This document shows positions 47,221 through 57,883 of a stretch of 64,000 bases of DNA, piece by piece. The notes below the pieces were generated by a model. The model was not told the origin of the DNA. It did not search any database and worked only from the letters and a program-made list of their open reading frames with translations. The stretch's first letter is position 1. Each line of letters opens with the position of its first letter. This DNA comes from Candidatus Crickella merdequi (GTDB taxonomy: Bacteria > Bacillota > Clostridia > Peptostreptococcales > Anaerovoracaceae). Both the position numbers and the translations under genes were made by a program. The stretch covers positions 1-64,000 of the forward strand of contig JAGHUT010000045.1 of NCBI GenBank assembly GCA_018064645.1. The letters run 5' to 3'.

Positions 47221-48824
47221 ATCCGCACCTCGCACTTCTCCTGAATAACTGCTACAGCATCGTCAATATCCGCCTTGCGGCACAATATCTCTATATGATC
47301 TCCCGCATGGAGCTTCGTTGCACCACTCGGAATAATTTCCATATTGTTGCGAATTACAGCCACGATAAGGCATCCATCGGGAAGTTCCATGTCTTCAACT
47401 CTTCCGCCATCCATAAGTGCGCCAACGTGTATGTCCGCCTTAAGAACAACTCTTTCCCCGGCCGCTCTCGGTGCCGAATTATCTGGAGAAGTATCCTTTC
47501 CCTCAGCTCTGAGTCTTTTCTCAAGAAGCTGTTCATATACCGGGTCTGCCCCGCAAAGATCAGAAACAATAAAAGCCATCAGCGATACAATTACCAGAGC
47601 AAGCAGACTGCTGAAATCTGCAGTCATCTCTGTAATAAGTATAATCCCCGTAGTTGGAGCTTTAACAATTGCCGTAAAGAAGCCTGCCATGCCCACAATT
47701 ACAAAGGATGTTATGTACATCTGGTCAACACCAATTAGTCCCAGCAGCCTGCAGTAAAGACCTCCTGCAACAGCTCCAAGCACAAGAAGCGGCAGGAATA
47801 TTCCGCCGGGAGCCCCTGAGCCGAAACAGCCTGTTGAATATATAAGCTTAACCACAAGGAGCACAGCAAGAGCTTTAAGCGCCAACTCCCCTGCACTTAT
47901 ATCCGTAACAAGCCAGGCACCGCTGCCAAGGGCTGTCGGATATACAAAAAACATCAGATAAGAAAGAGCAACTGCCGCCGCCAGCTTTGTGAACTTAACA
48001 AGTTTTCCTCCGGCAAGGGCCTCTGCAAAGCCCCCGATTTTCGCAAAAACATCCTGCTGAACATCGAGGAGCTTATTATACATCGCTCCAAAGACTCCAA
48101 GAACGGCCCCGAACACAACAAGGGTCCAGTACAACCTGAGCGGAATAGCGTGTACAACCTCGATATTGAAAACCGGTGCCAGCCCCACAATATTAGCCGC
48201 AACATAATCTGCCACAGCCGCCGAAGCCATAGTAGTAATCAGTACAAGAACTGAGAAATTCTTGTGAAGCTCCTCCAGTGCAAAAATTGCTCCCGCAAGT
48301 GGTGCGCCAAAGGCTGCCGAAAGTCCCGCACCAGCTCCGCAGGTGATGAGAAGTCTCTCTTCGGTGAGAAGTCTCTTATTTGTTCTGGCGAAGCCTTTTC
48401 CAACCATTGAGCCAAGCTGAACGCATGGGCCCTCTCTTCCAAGAGCAAGACCTCCCCCGATAGAAAGAACACAGCCTGCAAACTTGGCCGCAAGAACTTT
48501 CCACCAGTTCATATCAATGAGTCCTCTCATCTCTCCCTCAACCTGAGGAATTCCAGAACCTGTGCATTCAGGCTCCCACACAAGAAGCAGCGCAACAGCC
48601 ACTGCAATTAGGGCGAGAACGGCCGCCGCTACAAGCGCGCCAGTCATGCCGCTGTGGGCGTATTCCACAAGCTGATTTCTCAGCTCATCAGCCCTGATCA
48701 GCGCCAGTCTGAAAAGCGCAACAAGAACGCCTGTTATCGCTCCGATAACCAGACCCTCTGCCAGAAGTGCATATTTAAAAGTTCTGCGCCTTCTAAGGTT
48801 GCGCACTGCGTTGCTTTCTTTCAT
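47217..48824 (-). CDS. ClC family chloride channel/transporter with TrkA-C domain
   Basis: GSGIPQVEGEMRGLI, GGLALGREGPCVQLGSMVG, GSGAPGGIFLPLLVLGA; C-terminal RCK_C-like region. Confidence 0.92.
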   Translation of the reverse strand: MKESNAVRNLRRRRTFKYALLAEGLVIGAITGVLVALFRLALIRADELRNQLVEYAHSGMTGALVAAAVLALIAVAVALLLVWEPECTGSGIPQVEGEMRGLIDMNWWKVLAAKFAGCVLSIGGGLALGREGPCVQLGSMVGKGFARTNKRLLTEERLLITCGAGAGLSAAFGAPLAGAIFALEELHKNFSVLVLITTMASAAVADYVAANIVGLAPVFNIEVVHAIPLRLYWTLVVFGAVLGVFGAMYNKLLDVQQDVFAKIGGFAEALAGGKLVKFTKLAAAVALSYLMFFVYPTALGSGAWLVTDISAGELALKALAVLLVVKLIYSTGCFGSGAPGGIFLPLLVLGAVAGGLYCRLLGLIGVDQMYITSFVIVGMAGFFTAIVKAPTTGIILITEMTADFSSLLALVIVSLMAFIVSDLCGADPVYEQLLEKRLRAEGKDTSPDNSAPRAAGERVVLKADIHVGALMDGGRVEDMELPDGCLIVAVIRNNMEIIPSGATKLHAGDHIEILCRKADIDDAVAVIQEKCEVRI

Positions 48825-48888
48825 GTTCTATGTCTTTCGTGCAAAAAGGTCTTGAGATTCTGTGAACCCCAAGACCCATAATTCTATA

Positions 48889-50403
48889 TTACATTGAGTA
48901 CAGGTTGTTGTTTGAGAACTCTGGATTTGTTGTGATATCAATTCCGAGAGCCTTCAGTGCCTGCTCGTCCTTCTCACTTAAGATAGCTGTGCAGTGAGCG
49001 ATGCAGCCGCGAAGATTAGGCAGCTCTCTGAGAGCAAGCTCAGCAAGAGGGTTTGTCATCTTTGTAAGTGTCAGAGCCATAATTACCTCTTCAAGGTTAA
49101 GGCTTGACTTGTCATGGAAGATTCCAGTCTTAGTATTACCAAGCGCCTCAAGAATTGTTGGTGAGATAATCATTGCATTATCCTGAATTCCAGCAAGCTT
49201 CTTGATTGCATTGAGTACCATTGCCGCTGTTGCAACCATTCTTCTGCTGCTTCTTCCTGTAACAATGCTTCCATCAGGGAGCTCCATAGCACTTACGATT
49301 ACGTTCTCATAACGCTCCGGATTCTGCTGTCTCTTAAGCTCAGCATAATCCTCTGCAGGCTTAACTACAACTCTGTCATAACGAGTAGCACCGACTTCCT
49401 CCATAAGAAGCTTTGTTCTCTCAAGAACAGACTCATCAATCTTACCCTTCTTGTATGAGCACTCTGCAATGAGGTATCTTCTGATAATCTCCTGAACAGC
49501 AGCCTCTCTGCATGCCTCATCATCGATTATGGCAAAACCAGCTCTGTTAACACCCATATCTGTAGGCGACTTGTATCCATCCTCACTTCCTGTGATTTTG
49601 TGGAGAATTCTCTTGAGTACTGGGAAAGCCTCAAGGTCTCTGTTGTAGTTAACAGCTGTCTCACCATATGCCTCAAGGTGGAAGTAGTCGATCATGTTAA
49701 CATCCTTGAGGTCTGCTGTAGCTGCCTCATATGCGATGTTAACAGGGTGCTTCAGAGGAATGCTCCAGATTGGGAATGTCTCGAACTTAGCGTAACGAGC
49801 AGTGTTGCCCCTCTTGTACTCGTGGTATACCTGTGAAAGTGATGTTGCCAGCTTTCCTGAACCACCGCCAGGACCTGTTACTACAACGATTGGCTTAGTA
49901 ACCTCAATGTATGGGTTAGCGCCGTAGCCCTCATCACTTACAATTGTCTCTACATCTGTTGGGTATCCCTTAGTGAACATGTGCTTGTAGGTCTTGATTC
50001 CTCTTCTCTCAAGCTTGTTGATGAACATGTTTACAGATGGAGTGTTCTCGTATCTTGTAACAACTACAGAGTTGATCTCGAGATCATAGCTTCTGAAAGA
50101 GTCGATAAGTCTCATTACCTCAAGATCATAAGTGATTCCAAAGTCCTGTCTTGTCTTGCTTGTGATGATGTCTCCCGCATAAATGCAGATAATAATCTCT
50201 GCATCGTCCTTGAGTGACTGAAGCAGTTTAATCTTTGCATTCTCATCAAAGCCCGGCAGAACTCTCATTGCATGCTTGTCCTGTACAAGCTTGCCACCGA
50301 ACTCAAGATAAAGTCTGTCGCTCTCTCCTCCTTCAATTCTCTCGCGGATATATTTAGTCTGCTGCTCAATATACTTCTCCGCACTAAAGCCTACTCTGTT
50401 CAT
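48889..50403 (-). CDS. DUF1846 family protein
   Basis: IGFSAEKY-like start [23 protein letters not shown]...[23 protein letters not shown]. Confidence 0.88.
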   Translation of the reverse strand: MNRVGFSAEKYIEQQTKYIRERIEGGESDRLYLEFGGKLVQDKHAMRVLPGFDENAKIKLLQSLKDDAEIIICIYAGDIITSKTRQDFGITYDLEVMRLIDSFRSYDLEINSVVVTRYENTPSVNMFINKLERRGIKTYKHMFTKGYPTDVETIVSDEGYGANPYIEVTKPIVVVTGPGGGSGKLATSLSQVYHEYKRGNTARYAKFETFPIWSIPLKHPVNIAYEAATADLKDVNMIDYFHLEAYGETAVNYNRDLEAFPVLKRILHKITGSEDGYKSPTDMGVNRAGFAIIDDEACREAAVQEIIRRYLIAECSYKKGKIDESVLERTKLLMEEVGATRYDRVVVKPAEDYAELKRQQNPERYENVIVSAMELPDGSIVTGRSSRRMVATAAMVLNAIKKLAGIQDNAMIISPTILEALGNTKTGIFHDKSSLNLEEVIMALTLTKMTNPLAELALRELPNLRGCIAHCTAILSEKDEQALKALGIDITTNPEFSNNNLYSM

Positions 50404-50433
50404 TGTCGCCTCCCTTTTGAATAATCTTCCAGC

Positions 50434-50907
50434 CTAACTAGGTCTAACTTCTACTTCTAATTTAGTTCTTCTTGAATAAAACTCATCGAATTTAATCTTG
50501 TAATCAACATCTATTGTTCCAAAACCGTCATCGTCAAGATCCTTGGAAAGAGAATGTGTATATACTTCAAGGTCCATTGTTCCGACCATTGGAATCTTAT
50601 ATCTTGTGATGTTGAGGATGCCCTGCTCCAGAGTCATGTCCATGTTGGTATCATCACCCTCTCCATATCGCAGAATCTGCAGAGCATTATCTGACACCTT
50701 AAGCAGCGTCTTTGTATTCTGAAGACCTGCTTCCTCAGCCTCATCGTAGGCGATATATGTCGCATTCTTCTTTGCGTAGACGGTACCTTCGGTGAGAATC
50801 TCCAGCGAGTCCTCAAGCTGAAGACTTTTCTTAAAAGCTTCCCCGCTTGGCTCAAGACTCTCTATATACTGTTTACTTGTAATTTTCAATGTAACATTCT
50901 TCTTCAT
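50434..50907 (-). CDS. DUF1934 family protein
   Basis: ILTEGTVYAKKNATYIAYDEAEEAGLQNTKTLLKVSDNALQILRYGE...GTIDVDYKIKFDEFYSRRTKLEVEV. Confidence 0.75.
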   Translation of the reverse strand: MKKNVTLKITSKQYIESLEPSGEAFKKSLQLEDSLEILTEGTVYAKKNATYIAYDEAEEAGLQNTKTLLKVSDNALQILRYGEGDDTNMDMTLEQGILNITRYKIPMVGTMDLEVYTHSLSKDLDDDGFGTIDVDYKIKFDEFYSRRTKLEVEVRPS

Positions 50908-51039
50908 AACTTGTTTATTATATCGTTTTTTTGGGTAATAGCCAACGGTTTATGTCGCATCTGTTTTTCTTTTTTTCACATTTACGACAATTTGCGATAT
51001 TATAATATAGACACATGATTAATAAGGGGGACTGCCGCC

Positions 51040-52260
51040 ATGTATGACAATGATGATCACAATATTTTTGAAAACGAGGATGTAACTATTATCAACCCGC
51101 CTCGAGAGAAAGCTGCCAAAAGCTTCGACGGAGATATTTTTTCAAAAAACCCTCTCGGTGAGCCTGCAAGAGGCCGCGGATACAGCGAAGCATATCTGAC
51201 AAGAAGGTTTGTTGTAATCATGATGATTATTACCATGATTGTGTCGTCGGCACTGAGTGCTTTTATCGCGACCAGGGTTGCTTCATCTTCACACGCAAAC
51301 AAGAACCTGACATATGGAACTCTTGAGAAGGCTACAGGAAGCAAACTTACCGTTGCACAGATTATTGCTAAGAACGAGAATTCTGTTGTTGAGATTTCTA
51401 CCAAGTCTTCAGCGACTAATATGCTTGGCCGCACTGTTATTTCACAGGGTGCAGGAAGCGGTGTAATTGTCAGAGAGGATGGTTATATCGCGACTAACAA
51501 CCATGTTATCGATGGTGCAAGCTCAATTGTTGTTAAGCTTCACAATGGACAGGAATATTCTGCAACGCTGATTGGAACTGATCCTGATAATGATATTGCT
51601 GTAATCAAGATTGCCGCTGAAGGCCTTAATGTTGCAGTTATAGGTGACAGTGCTGCTCTTAATGTGGGAGATCTCACTATTGCTATCGGCAATCCTCTAG
51701 GAAGCCTTGGCGGAACAGCTACCACGGGAATTGTAAGCGCTCTTGAGAGAAGACTTGTAATTGATAACAGAACTCTTACTCTGATTCAGACGGATGCGGC
51801 AATTAATCCAGGTAACTCGGGAGGCGGACTGTTCAATGGTGCCGGCGAGCTGATAGGCATTGTTGTTGCAAAAAGTTCAGGCACAGGCATTGAGGGCCTC
51901 GGCTTTGCAATTCCAATCAACACTGCCGCTGATATTATTGATGAGCTCATAACCAGGGGGAAGATAAGCACCAAGCCTGTCATCGGAATCACCGTCACAG
52001 ATGTTTCTTCCGATCAGGCAGAAGCAAGTGGCGTTAAGACCCCGGGCACATACATCACTGAAGTAACAAGTGTAGAGGCAGATGCTGCCGGACTTAAAAC
52101 GGGCGACAGAATCGTAAGCATCGACGGCAAGAAGATAACAAGCTCCAGTGATTTAATCGCAAGAGTGCGCGAACATAAGATAGGCGACGGCATCGAACTT
52201 GTAATCGATAGAGACGGCAAAGAGATTACAGTCCAAACGAAGCTGATACCTTCCAATTAA
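51040..52260 (+). CDS. HtrA/DegP-like S1C serine protease with PDZ domain
   Basis: GSGVIVREDGYIATNNHVIDGA...DNDIAVIKI...QTDAAINPGNSGGGLFNGAGELIGI. Confidence 0.92.
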   Translation: MYDNDDHNIFENEDVTIINPPREKAAKSFDGDIFSKNPLGEPARGRGYSEAYLTRRFVVIMMIITMIVSSALSAFIATRVASSSHANKNLTYGTLEKATGSKLTVAQIIAKNENSVVEISTKSSATNMLGRTVISQGAGSGVIVREDGYIATNNHVIDGASSIVVKLHNGQEYSATLIGTDPDNDIAVIKIAAEGLNVAVIGDSAALNVGDLTIAIGNPLGSLGGTATTGIVSALERRLVIDNRTLTLIQTDAAINPGNSGGGLFNGAGELIGIVVAKSSGTGIEGLGFAIPINTAADIIDELITRGKISTKPVIGITVTDVSSDQAEASGVKTPGTYITEVTSVEADAAGLKTGDRIVSIDGKKITSSSDLIARVREHKIGDGIELVIDRDGKEITVQTKLIPSN

Positions 52261-52266
52261 TGAAGA

Positions 52267-52292
52267 CGGCTGACCGAAAGGTCGGCCTTTTT
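52267..52292 (+). terminator. Terminator after the HtrA-like gene
   Basis: GGCtGACCgaaaGGTCgGCCTTTTTT. Confidence 0.75.
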
Positions 52293-52362
52293 TCTTGAAA
52301 CCAATACGCTAAAAAGAATATAATTGAACTGATATACAACAGTAATCTGAAGGAGGATTAAC

Positions 52363-52821
52363 ATGGTTAAAGAAGTTAATATCACAGAGATGAAGGCTTA
52401 TCTCAAGGAGGACTTTACAACAGGTTTCATGTGCTCAGAGAGCGTGCTTGACACTCTGAACAAGTTCTATGACCTGGGTATTGGCGAGGAAGCGATTGCG
52501 CTCAGTACTGGATTCCCTTATGGATTTGGTAATGGCGGCAATCTCTGCGGAGGAGTTGCCGGAGCAACAATGGCCCTTGGTAAGGTTTTTGGAAGAACCG
52601 TTAAGGGTGACCCGGCATATCAGAAGTGCATCGACATCGTAAGAGAGCTTAACGATGATGTAGCTGCAGCGTACAAGACAAGCATTTGTCCTGATCTGAT
52701 TGCAGACTATGATTTCAAAGATCCGGAGAGAAAGACTCACTGCACTAATATTCTTTACGTAATTGTTGAATCATTTGCAAAGATTATGGAACGCGAGTGC
52801 GGCGTTGCAATAGTTGAATAA
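52363..52821 (+). CDS. C-GCAxxG-C-C family protein
   Basis: FMCSESVLDTLNKFYDLGIGEEAIALSTGFPYGFGNGGNLCGGVAGATMALGKVFGR. Confidence 0.8.
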   Translation: MVKEVNITEMKAYLKEDFTTGFMCSESVLDTLNKFYDLGIGEEAIALSTGFPYGFGNGGNLCGGVAGATMALGKVFGRTVKGDPAYQKCIDIVRELNDDVAAAYKTSICPDLIADYDFKDPERKTHCTNILYVIVESFAKIMERECGVAIVE

Positions 52822-52841
52822 TAACAAAGGGGACGAAAGAT

Positions 52842-54026
52842 ATGAATAATTTTGTATGGCAGAACAGAACTAAGGTTTATTTTGGCGAGAAGGTTGTTGA
52901 CAAGCATCTTTCATCACTTATCAAAGAGCATATGACACCAGGCAAGAACAAGATTCTTCTTGGCTATGGTGGCGGCTCTGTTAAAAAGAACGGTTCTTAC
53001 GATGATGTTATGGCTGCTATCGCAGAGACAGGCTTTGAGGTAATCGAGTTCGGCGGAATCATGTCCAACCCTACTCTCGACAAAATGCTGGAGGGAGTTG
53101 AGATTGTTAAAGCCAACGACGTTGGTCTTATTCTTGCTGTTGGCGGCGGCTCTGCTATGGACTGCTGCAAGGCTATGGCTGTTCAGGCTGCTTATGACGG
53201 CGATGCATGGCAGGATTTCTGGATGGACGGCAAGGAGATGCTTATTGACCCAATGCCATGTGGTGTTGTTGTAACAATGCCTGCTACAGGTTCTGAGCTC
53301 AACCCATGCGCTGTACTTACAAATACAGAGACTAATATTAAGTGCGACAGAGGATACCCTAAGATTAATCCTCTCTTTGCAGTAATGGATCCTGCATATA
53401 CTCTTACAATGCCTCTTCGTCAGATTAAGGCTGGTACATTTGATATTCTCTCACATGTTATGGAGGGCTACTTCAGTGATCCTGCCGGCTACTGGGCAAC
53501 AGATGACATGATGGAGGGTCTGATGCATGGAATCATCAGAGACCTCAGAGCTGCAGTTAAGGACCCTACTAACCTTGAGGTTAGAACAAGCATTATGTGG
53601 GCTGGTTCACTGGCTGAGAACGGCTTCCCTAAGACAGGTAAGAAGCTTGATTTCCAGGCACACAACATGGAGCACCAGCTGAGCGCATTCTCAAACTGCA
53701 ATCACGGTGAGGGCCTTGCTGTAATTCACCCAACATATTACAGACACATATATAAGGATGGTCTCCCTAAGTTCGTAAGCTTTGCTAAAGAGGTATGGAG
53801 ACTTAATCCTGCAGATTATGAGAGCGATGAAGCTCTTGCTCTTGCAGGAATTGACGCTCTTGATGATTTCATCACTGAGCTTGGAATGCCTAAGACACTC
53901 AGAGAGCTTGGCTTCGAGGACAAGAGCCAGCTCAAGGAGATTGCAGATTCATGCTTCATCTCAGAGGGCGCATTCAGACCTATGACAGCGGAAGAGATTT
54001 TAGAGATTTACGAGGAATGCTTCTAG
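52842..54026 (+). CDS. Iron-containing alcohol dehydrogenase (butanol dehydrogenase type)
   Basis: MNNFVWQNRTKVYFGEKVVDKHLSSLIKEH...LAVGGGSAMDCCKAMAVQA...NHGEGLAVIHPTYYRH. Confidence 0.9.
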   Translation: MNNFVWQNRTKVYFGEKVVDKHLSSLIKEHMTPGKNKILLGYGGGSVKKNGSYDDVMAAIAETGFEVIEFGGIMSNPTLDKMLEGVEIVKANDVGLILAVGGGSAMDCCKAMAVQAAYDGDAWQDFWMDGKEMLIDPMPCGVVVTMPATGSELNPCAVLTNTETNIKCDRGYPKINPLFAVMDPAYTLTMPLRQIKAGTFDILSHVMEGYFSDPAGYWATDDMMEGLMHGIIRDLRAAVKDPTNLEVRTSIMWAGSLAENGFPKTGKKLDFQAHNMEHQLSAFSNCNHGEGLAVIHPTYYRHIYKDGLPKFVSFAKEVWRLNPADYESDEALALAGIDALDDFITELGMPKTLRELGFEDKSQLKEIADSCFISEGAFRPMTAEEILEIYEECF

Positions 54027-54027
54027 A

Positions 54028-54660
54028 ATGATTCTCGATTTAATAGTAGTTGGAATTCTCCTGATAGCGACCGTTCGAGGTAAAGTCTGCGGTTTTCTTG
54101 AGACTGTCATACGTTTCCTTGCACTCATAGGAGCTCTTGTTCTCGGTGTAATGTTCACACCACAGACTGCACAGCTTCTGTATGCAACCAGAATAGATGA
54201 ACATCTGATGGACAGGCTCAACGCCATTGCAGAAGATGGCATTATTGACTTTGCCAATTATATCCCTGAGGTGCTGTCCAACACCTTCGGAGCGATTGAA
54301 GACATTTCGCTTAGAGTAACTGTTCTTCATTTTACCAACGTTGCCATTACCATATTTGCTTTTATGCTCATCGTAATCGGTGTGTGGATAATTGCTACGC
54401 TCCTTATTAAAAAAATTCGCAAAAGCAAGCGTGAGAAGGGTGTTATCGGCTCTGTTGATTCCAGTGTCGGTCTTCTCATCGGGGCAATCAAAGGCATCAT
54501 TCTTGTCTTCCTCTTTCTGGCATTTCTCTTCCCTCTTGCGGGAATATTCATGCCGGAGCAGATACAGACAATCAATGAGCAGCTGAACAATTCTTTTGTT
54601 GCAGGAATGCTGTACGATATTAATCCGCTTCTGATTTTTATGAAAAAGCTCGCACTTTAG
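54028..54660 (+). CDS. CvpA family membrane protein
   Basis: MILDLIVVGILLIATVRGKVCGFLETVIRFLALIGALVLGVMFTPQTAQLL. Confidence 0.75.
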   Translation: MILDLIVVGILLIATVRGKVCGFLETVIRFLALIGALVLGVMFTPQTAQLLYATRIDEHLMDRLNAIAEDGIIDFANYIPEVLSNTFGAIEDISLRVTVLHFTNVAITIFAFMLIVIGVWIIATLLIKKIRKSKREKGVIGSVDSSVGLLIGAIKGIILVFLFLAFLFPLAGIFMPEQIQTINEQLNNSFVAGMLYDINPLLIFMKKLAL

Positions 54661-54728
54661 CTTCAAGGTGTTTCGAAATAGCTGAAAGCCTTGAAATAAC
54701 AACGCTTATGTGATAGAATCTATCAGCT

Positions 54729-55256
54729 ATGGATTTGATTAAAAACAAAGCGTTAAGCGAAGAAGAGTTCTACATGGCAGAGGCTCTCAAGGAAGCCGAG
54801 GCCGCAGCTGAGATAGGCGAAGTTCCTGTAGGCGCCGTTGTAGTGTACGATGGCGAGATTATAGCAAGAGCTCATAATATGGTTGAGACCAACGGTCGTT
54901 CCAAGGAACATGCCGAAATGCTTGCTCTTGAGAAGGCAGAGGCATATCTTGGAAGGAAGTGGCTGAGTGGCTGCGATCTCTATGTAACCCTTGAACCCTG
55001 TGCAATGTGTGCAGGCGCCATGGTTCTTGCAAGAATCGACAGTCTCTATATTGGAACAATGGATCCAAAGAACGGAATGTGCGGCTCCATTTACAATGTC
55101 GCATGCAACGATAAGCTTAATCACAGAATCCATGTAGAACGAGGCATTCTCCAGGAGGAATGCAGCAGTATACTGAAGACATTCTTCAGGGAGATGCGAA
55201 TCTATAAATCTGCGCTTAAGCGCAACAATAATACATCGGAGGACACAGATAGATGA
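54729..55256 (+). CDS. tadA: tRNA-specific adenosine deaminase
   Basis: YMAEALKEAEAAAEIGEVPVGAVVVYDGEIIARAHN...HAEMLALEKAE...VTLEPCAMCAGAMVLARI. Confidence 0.92.
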   Translation: MDLIKNKALSEEEFYMAEALKEAEAAAEIGEVPVGAVVVYDGEIIARAHNMVETNGRSKEHAEMLALEKAEAYLGRKWLSGCDLYVTLEPCAMCAGAMVLARIDSLYIGTMDPKNGMCGSIYNVACNDKLNHRIHVERGILQEECSSILKTFFREMRIYKSALKRNNNTSEDTDR

Positions 55257-56065
55257 AAAGAAAGGGATTAGTAGCGATTCTCGCAGCAATCATGGTTATG
55301 GCAAGCTCAGCTTTCTGTTTTGCAGATACAGGCAGCCTTAAGCTTGAGTCAACATATCCGGAGAACGGACAGAAGAACACTTCTATCGAGAACGTTGGCG
55401 TTAAGCTCTACTTCAACAATACAATTTCAACCAAAGAGGCAATGAAGGCAGACGAGAAGCTCGTTAAGATCGTTGACTCAAAGGGTAAGAAGATCGATAC
55501 AATTGTACTCTTCAAAGACAATCTTGTTCTTGTAGTTGCCGACAACACACAGAAGGCTCAGAGAATTTCTAACAGTGAGACATATACACTCGTTATCGAC
55601 CCTTCCTTCGTTGATGATCAGGGTAACACTCTTGGCGAGAAGACAACTGTTGAGTTCACAACATATAATCAGAAGCTCAACAACATCATCAATATGGCGA
55701 TGATGTTCGTAATGTTCGGCGGTATCATGTTTGTAACAATCAAGCAGCAGAAAGATCAGGCTGCAGAGAAGGCCGCTGCTCAGCAGGATAAGGCAGGCAA
55801 CAACTTCAACCCATACAGAGAAGCAAAGAGAACCGGCAAGACTGTTGAAGAGGTTATGGCTGAAGAGGCTAAGCGCCAGGAGAAGCTCAACAAGAAGAAA
55901 GGCAAGAAGAAGGAGCAGAAGGCAGACTCCAAGCATGTTAAGATTGAGAACTGCGCTGACTATCTGAACAACGTATATCGTGTTCAGGCTCCACGCCCAA
56001 TCAAGAAGAAGGCAACAGCTGCACCAGCTACACCTGCTAAGAAGGGCAAGAGTGGCAAGAGATAA
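55253..56065 (+). CDS. Signal-peptide plus Ig-like domain protein with TM and Lys-rich C-terminal tail
   Basis: MKRKGLVAILAAIMVMASSAFCFADTGSLKLESTYPENGQKNTSIENVGVKLYFNNTIS...INMAMMFVMFGGIMFVTIKQQK...; ATGA overlap with tadA. Confidence 0.75.
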   Translation: MKRKGLVAILAAIMVMASSAFCFADTGSLKLESTYPENGQKNTSIENVGVKLYFNNTISTKEAMKADEKLVKIVDSKGKKIDTIVLFKDNLVLVVADNTQKAQRISNSETYTLVIDPSFVDDQGNTLGEKTTVEFTTYNQKLNNIINMAMMFVMFGGIMFVTIKQQKDQAAEKAAAQQDKAGNNFNPYREAKRTGKTVEEVMAEEAKRQEKLNKKKGKKKEQKADSKHVKIENCADYLNNVYRVQAPRPIKKKATAAPATPAKKGKSGKR

Positions 56066-56124
56066 GTACGACTTCCAAGGCGCCCGATAAGGGCGTCTTT
56101 TGTTTCAGTAAGCAAGAGGATAAG

Positions 56125-57111
56125 ATGGAATATATAAGGCTTAACACTTATGCCAAGATTAACCTTTCTCTTGATGTTATCAGTCGAAGAGATGACGGTT
56201 ATCACAATATCGACTCTTTAATGCAGGCTGTCAATATGTGTGACGAAATGATTATTGCTATCGGCGACATGTCTCCTGAATCAGTTGCAGACTTCACCTG
56301 CCAGGAAGCCAGCATAGAAGACCTTACTGTGAGACTGTACATTAACTCAGATACGCTTCCGCCGGCAGAAGATAATCTGGCATATAAAGGAATCAGACGA
56401 TACGTAGAGGCTCTTAACGGGCTGTCTCTTAACGGAGTTGTATCTGTTCTTATAGACAAACGTCTTCCGGTGGCAGCTGGTATTGCCGGTGGTAGCGGTA
56501 ATGCAGCAGGGGCTATGCTTGGTCTGAATGCTCTTATCGGATATCCACTTACACTGGATGAGCTGATGACTGCCGGATGCAAGGCAGGTGCTGACGTACC
56601 TTTTTCACTCCTGATGAATGCTGCAATGAACAGAAATGTTCTTAAGGAGCTGGACGGCATCGAGATAGCAGGAACAGCAGCTCAGGTATCTGGTATCGGT
56701 CAGTACGTTGAACCTGTATCACCTGTTACGAGATACGTTATCATTGCAAATCCCGGAATCGGTGTTTCTACCAGGGAGGTGTATGAGGCCATAGATTCGC
56801 TGCCGGAGGAACAGCGTCAACCGAAAGGTCTCTGGAACAATATTATGGAGAGATATACCCTTGAGGCATATCCGGAAGCTAAAGAGCTTAAAGAACTGTT
56901 AAACTCGCTCAACGCAGAGCATGTTCTGATGAGCGGAAGCGGCCCTACCATGGTCGCATATTATACAACTGCAGAAGCTGCAGACACTGACTTTAGAATG
57001 TTAACGGGGGGAATCGGTAAAGACAGGACAAATTGGCGGTTCTGGCTGACCGAAACAGGAAAGGAGTCGAACAATGATGGATTTTCAGTTAAAGGTGCAG
57101 AAACCACTTAA
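56125..57111 (+). CDS. ispE: 4-diphosphocytidyl-2-C-methyl-D-erythritol kinase
   Basis: LNTYAKINLSLDVISRRDDGYHNIDSLMQAV...LPVAAGIAGGSGNAAGAMLGLN...MSGSGPTMVAYY. Confidence 0.92.
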   Translation: MEYIRLNTYAKINLSLDVISRRDDGYHNIDSLMQAVNMCDEMIIAIGDMSPESVADFTCQEASIEDLTVRLYINSDTLPPAEDNLAYKGIRRYVEALNGLSLNGVVSVLIDKRLPVAAGIAGGSGNAAGAMLGLNALIGYPLTLDELMTAGCKAGADVPFSLLMNAAMNRNVLKELDGIEIAGTAAQVSGIGQYVEPVSPVTRYVIIANPGIGVSTREVYEAIDSLPEEQRQPKGLWNNIMERYTLEAYPEAKELKELLNSLNAEHVLMSGSGPTMVAYYTTAEAADTDFRMLTGGIGKDRTNWRFWLTETGKESNNDGFSVKGAETT

Positions 57112-57751
57112 GGAGCTTGTGTATCTGGAACTGAAGCACAAGATTCTTACTGGCGAGATCGGTTCGCAGACAAGACTTATGGAGATCGATCTGGCAGAAA
57201 AGATGAACGTAAGCAGAACTCCGATAAGAGAAGCTATCAGGAGACTTGCTGACGACGGACTTGTTAAAGTCGAGCCTAGACGAGGCGCATATGTTGCAAA
57301 TATTTCTATCAAGGATATGCTGGATGTTTTTGAAGTAAGAGAAGATATGGAAGGCTTTACAGCATACCTTGCAGCGCAGAGAATCACCGAAGACCAGAAG
57401 GTTGAACTTAGAAGAATCGCTGAAGAATATGAGAAGGCTACTGAGATAGAAGACAAGGAAGCCGTAATTGCGCTTGATGAGGAATTCCACAATTTCGTAG
57501 TGTCATGCTGCAACAACGAAACTTTGACAGAGCTTGTCAAGTATGTCCAGGAGCTTTCCCTCAGATTCAGATATCTCTACTATGAGAAGGTTGATTTGTA
57601 CAGACAGACGGCAAAGCAGCACACGGCAATAATGGAGGCAATCAACTCAGGCAATGCAGAGCTTGCAAGAAAAGAAGGAGACCTGCACGTAAAGACTCTT
57701 AAAGAGTTTGTCTTCGAACTGGGACAGAAACTTCATAACGCTGATAAATAA
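57074..57751 (+). CDS. GntR (FadR/FCD subfamily) transcriptional regulator
   Basis: LKHKILTGEIGSQTRLMEIDLAEKMNVSRTPIREAIRRLADDGLVKVEPRRGAYVANIS; overlaps the ispE 3' end. Confidence 0.92.
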   Translation: MMDFQLKVQKPLKELVYLELKHKILTGEIGSQTRLMEIDLAEKMNVSRTPIREAIRRLADDGLVKVEPRRGAYVANISIKDMLDVFEVREDMEGFTAYLAAQRITEDQKVELRRIAEEYEKATEIEDKEAVIALDEEFHNFVVSCCNNETLTELVKYVQELSLRFRYLYYEKVDLYRQTAKQHTAIMEAINSGNAELARKEGDLHVKTLKEFVFELGQKLHNADK

Positions 57752-57786
57752 CAGCGAAACTTTAAATGAGACCCACTCTGATATGT

Positions 57787-57825
57787 ACCCTCTTTACTGG
57801 ACAAACCAGTAAGGAGGGTGTTTTT
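57787..57825 (+). terminator. Terminator after the GntR gene
   Basis: ACCCTCtTTACTGGacaaACCAGTAAgGAGGGTGTTTTT. Confidence 0.8.
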
Positions 57826-57835
57826 GTGCCCTTGA

Positions 57836-57867
57836 AAAAAAGCACCGCTTCCTGCGAAGCGGTGCTT
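57836..57867 (-). terminator. Terminator after tyrS
   Basis: AAAAAGCACCGCTTcctgcGAAGCGGTGCTT with a T-tract on the minus strand. Confidence 0.85.
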
Positions 57868-57883
57868 ATGATTATTATTCGAA

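Noticed and set aside
54040-54702. 220-aa minus-strand ORF opposite the cvpA-like gene
   Set aside because: Antisense to a plausible CvpA gene, with low-complexity N/K/E/Y composition typical of shadow ORFs.
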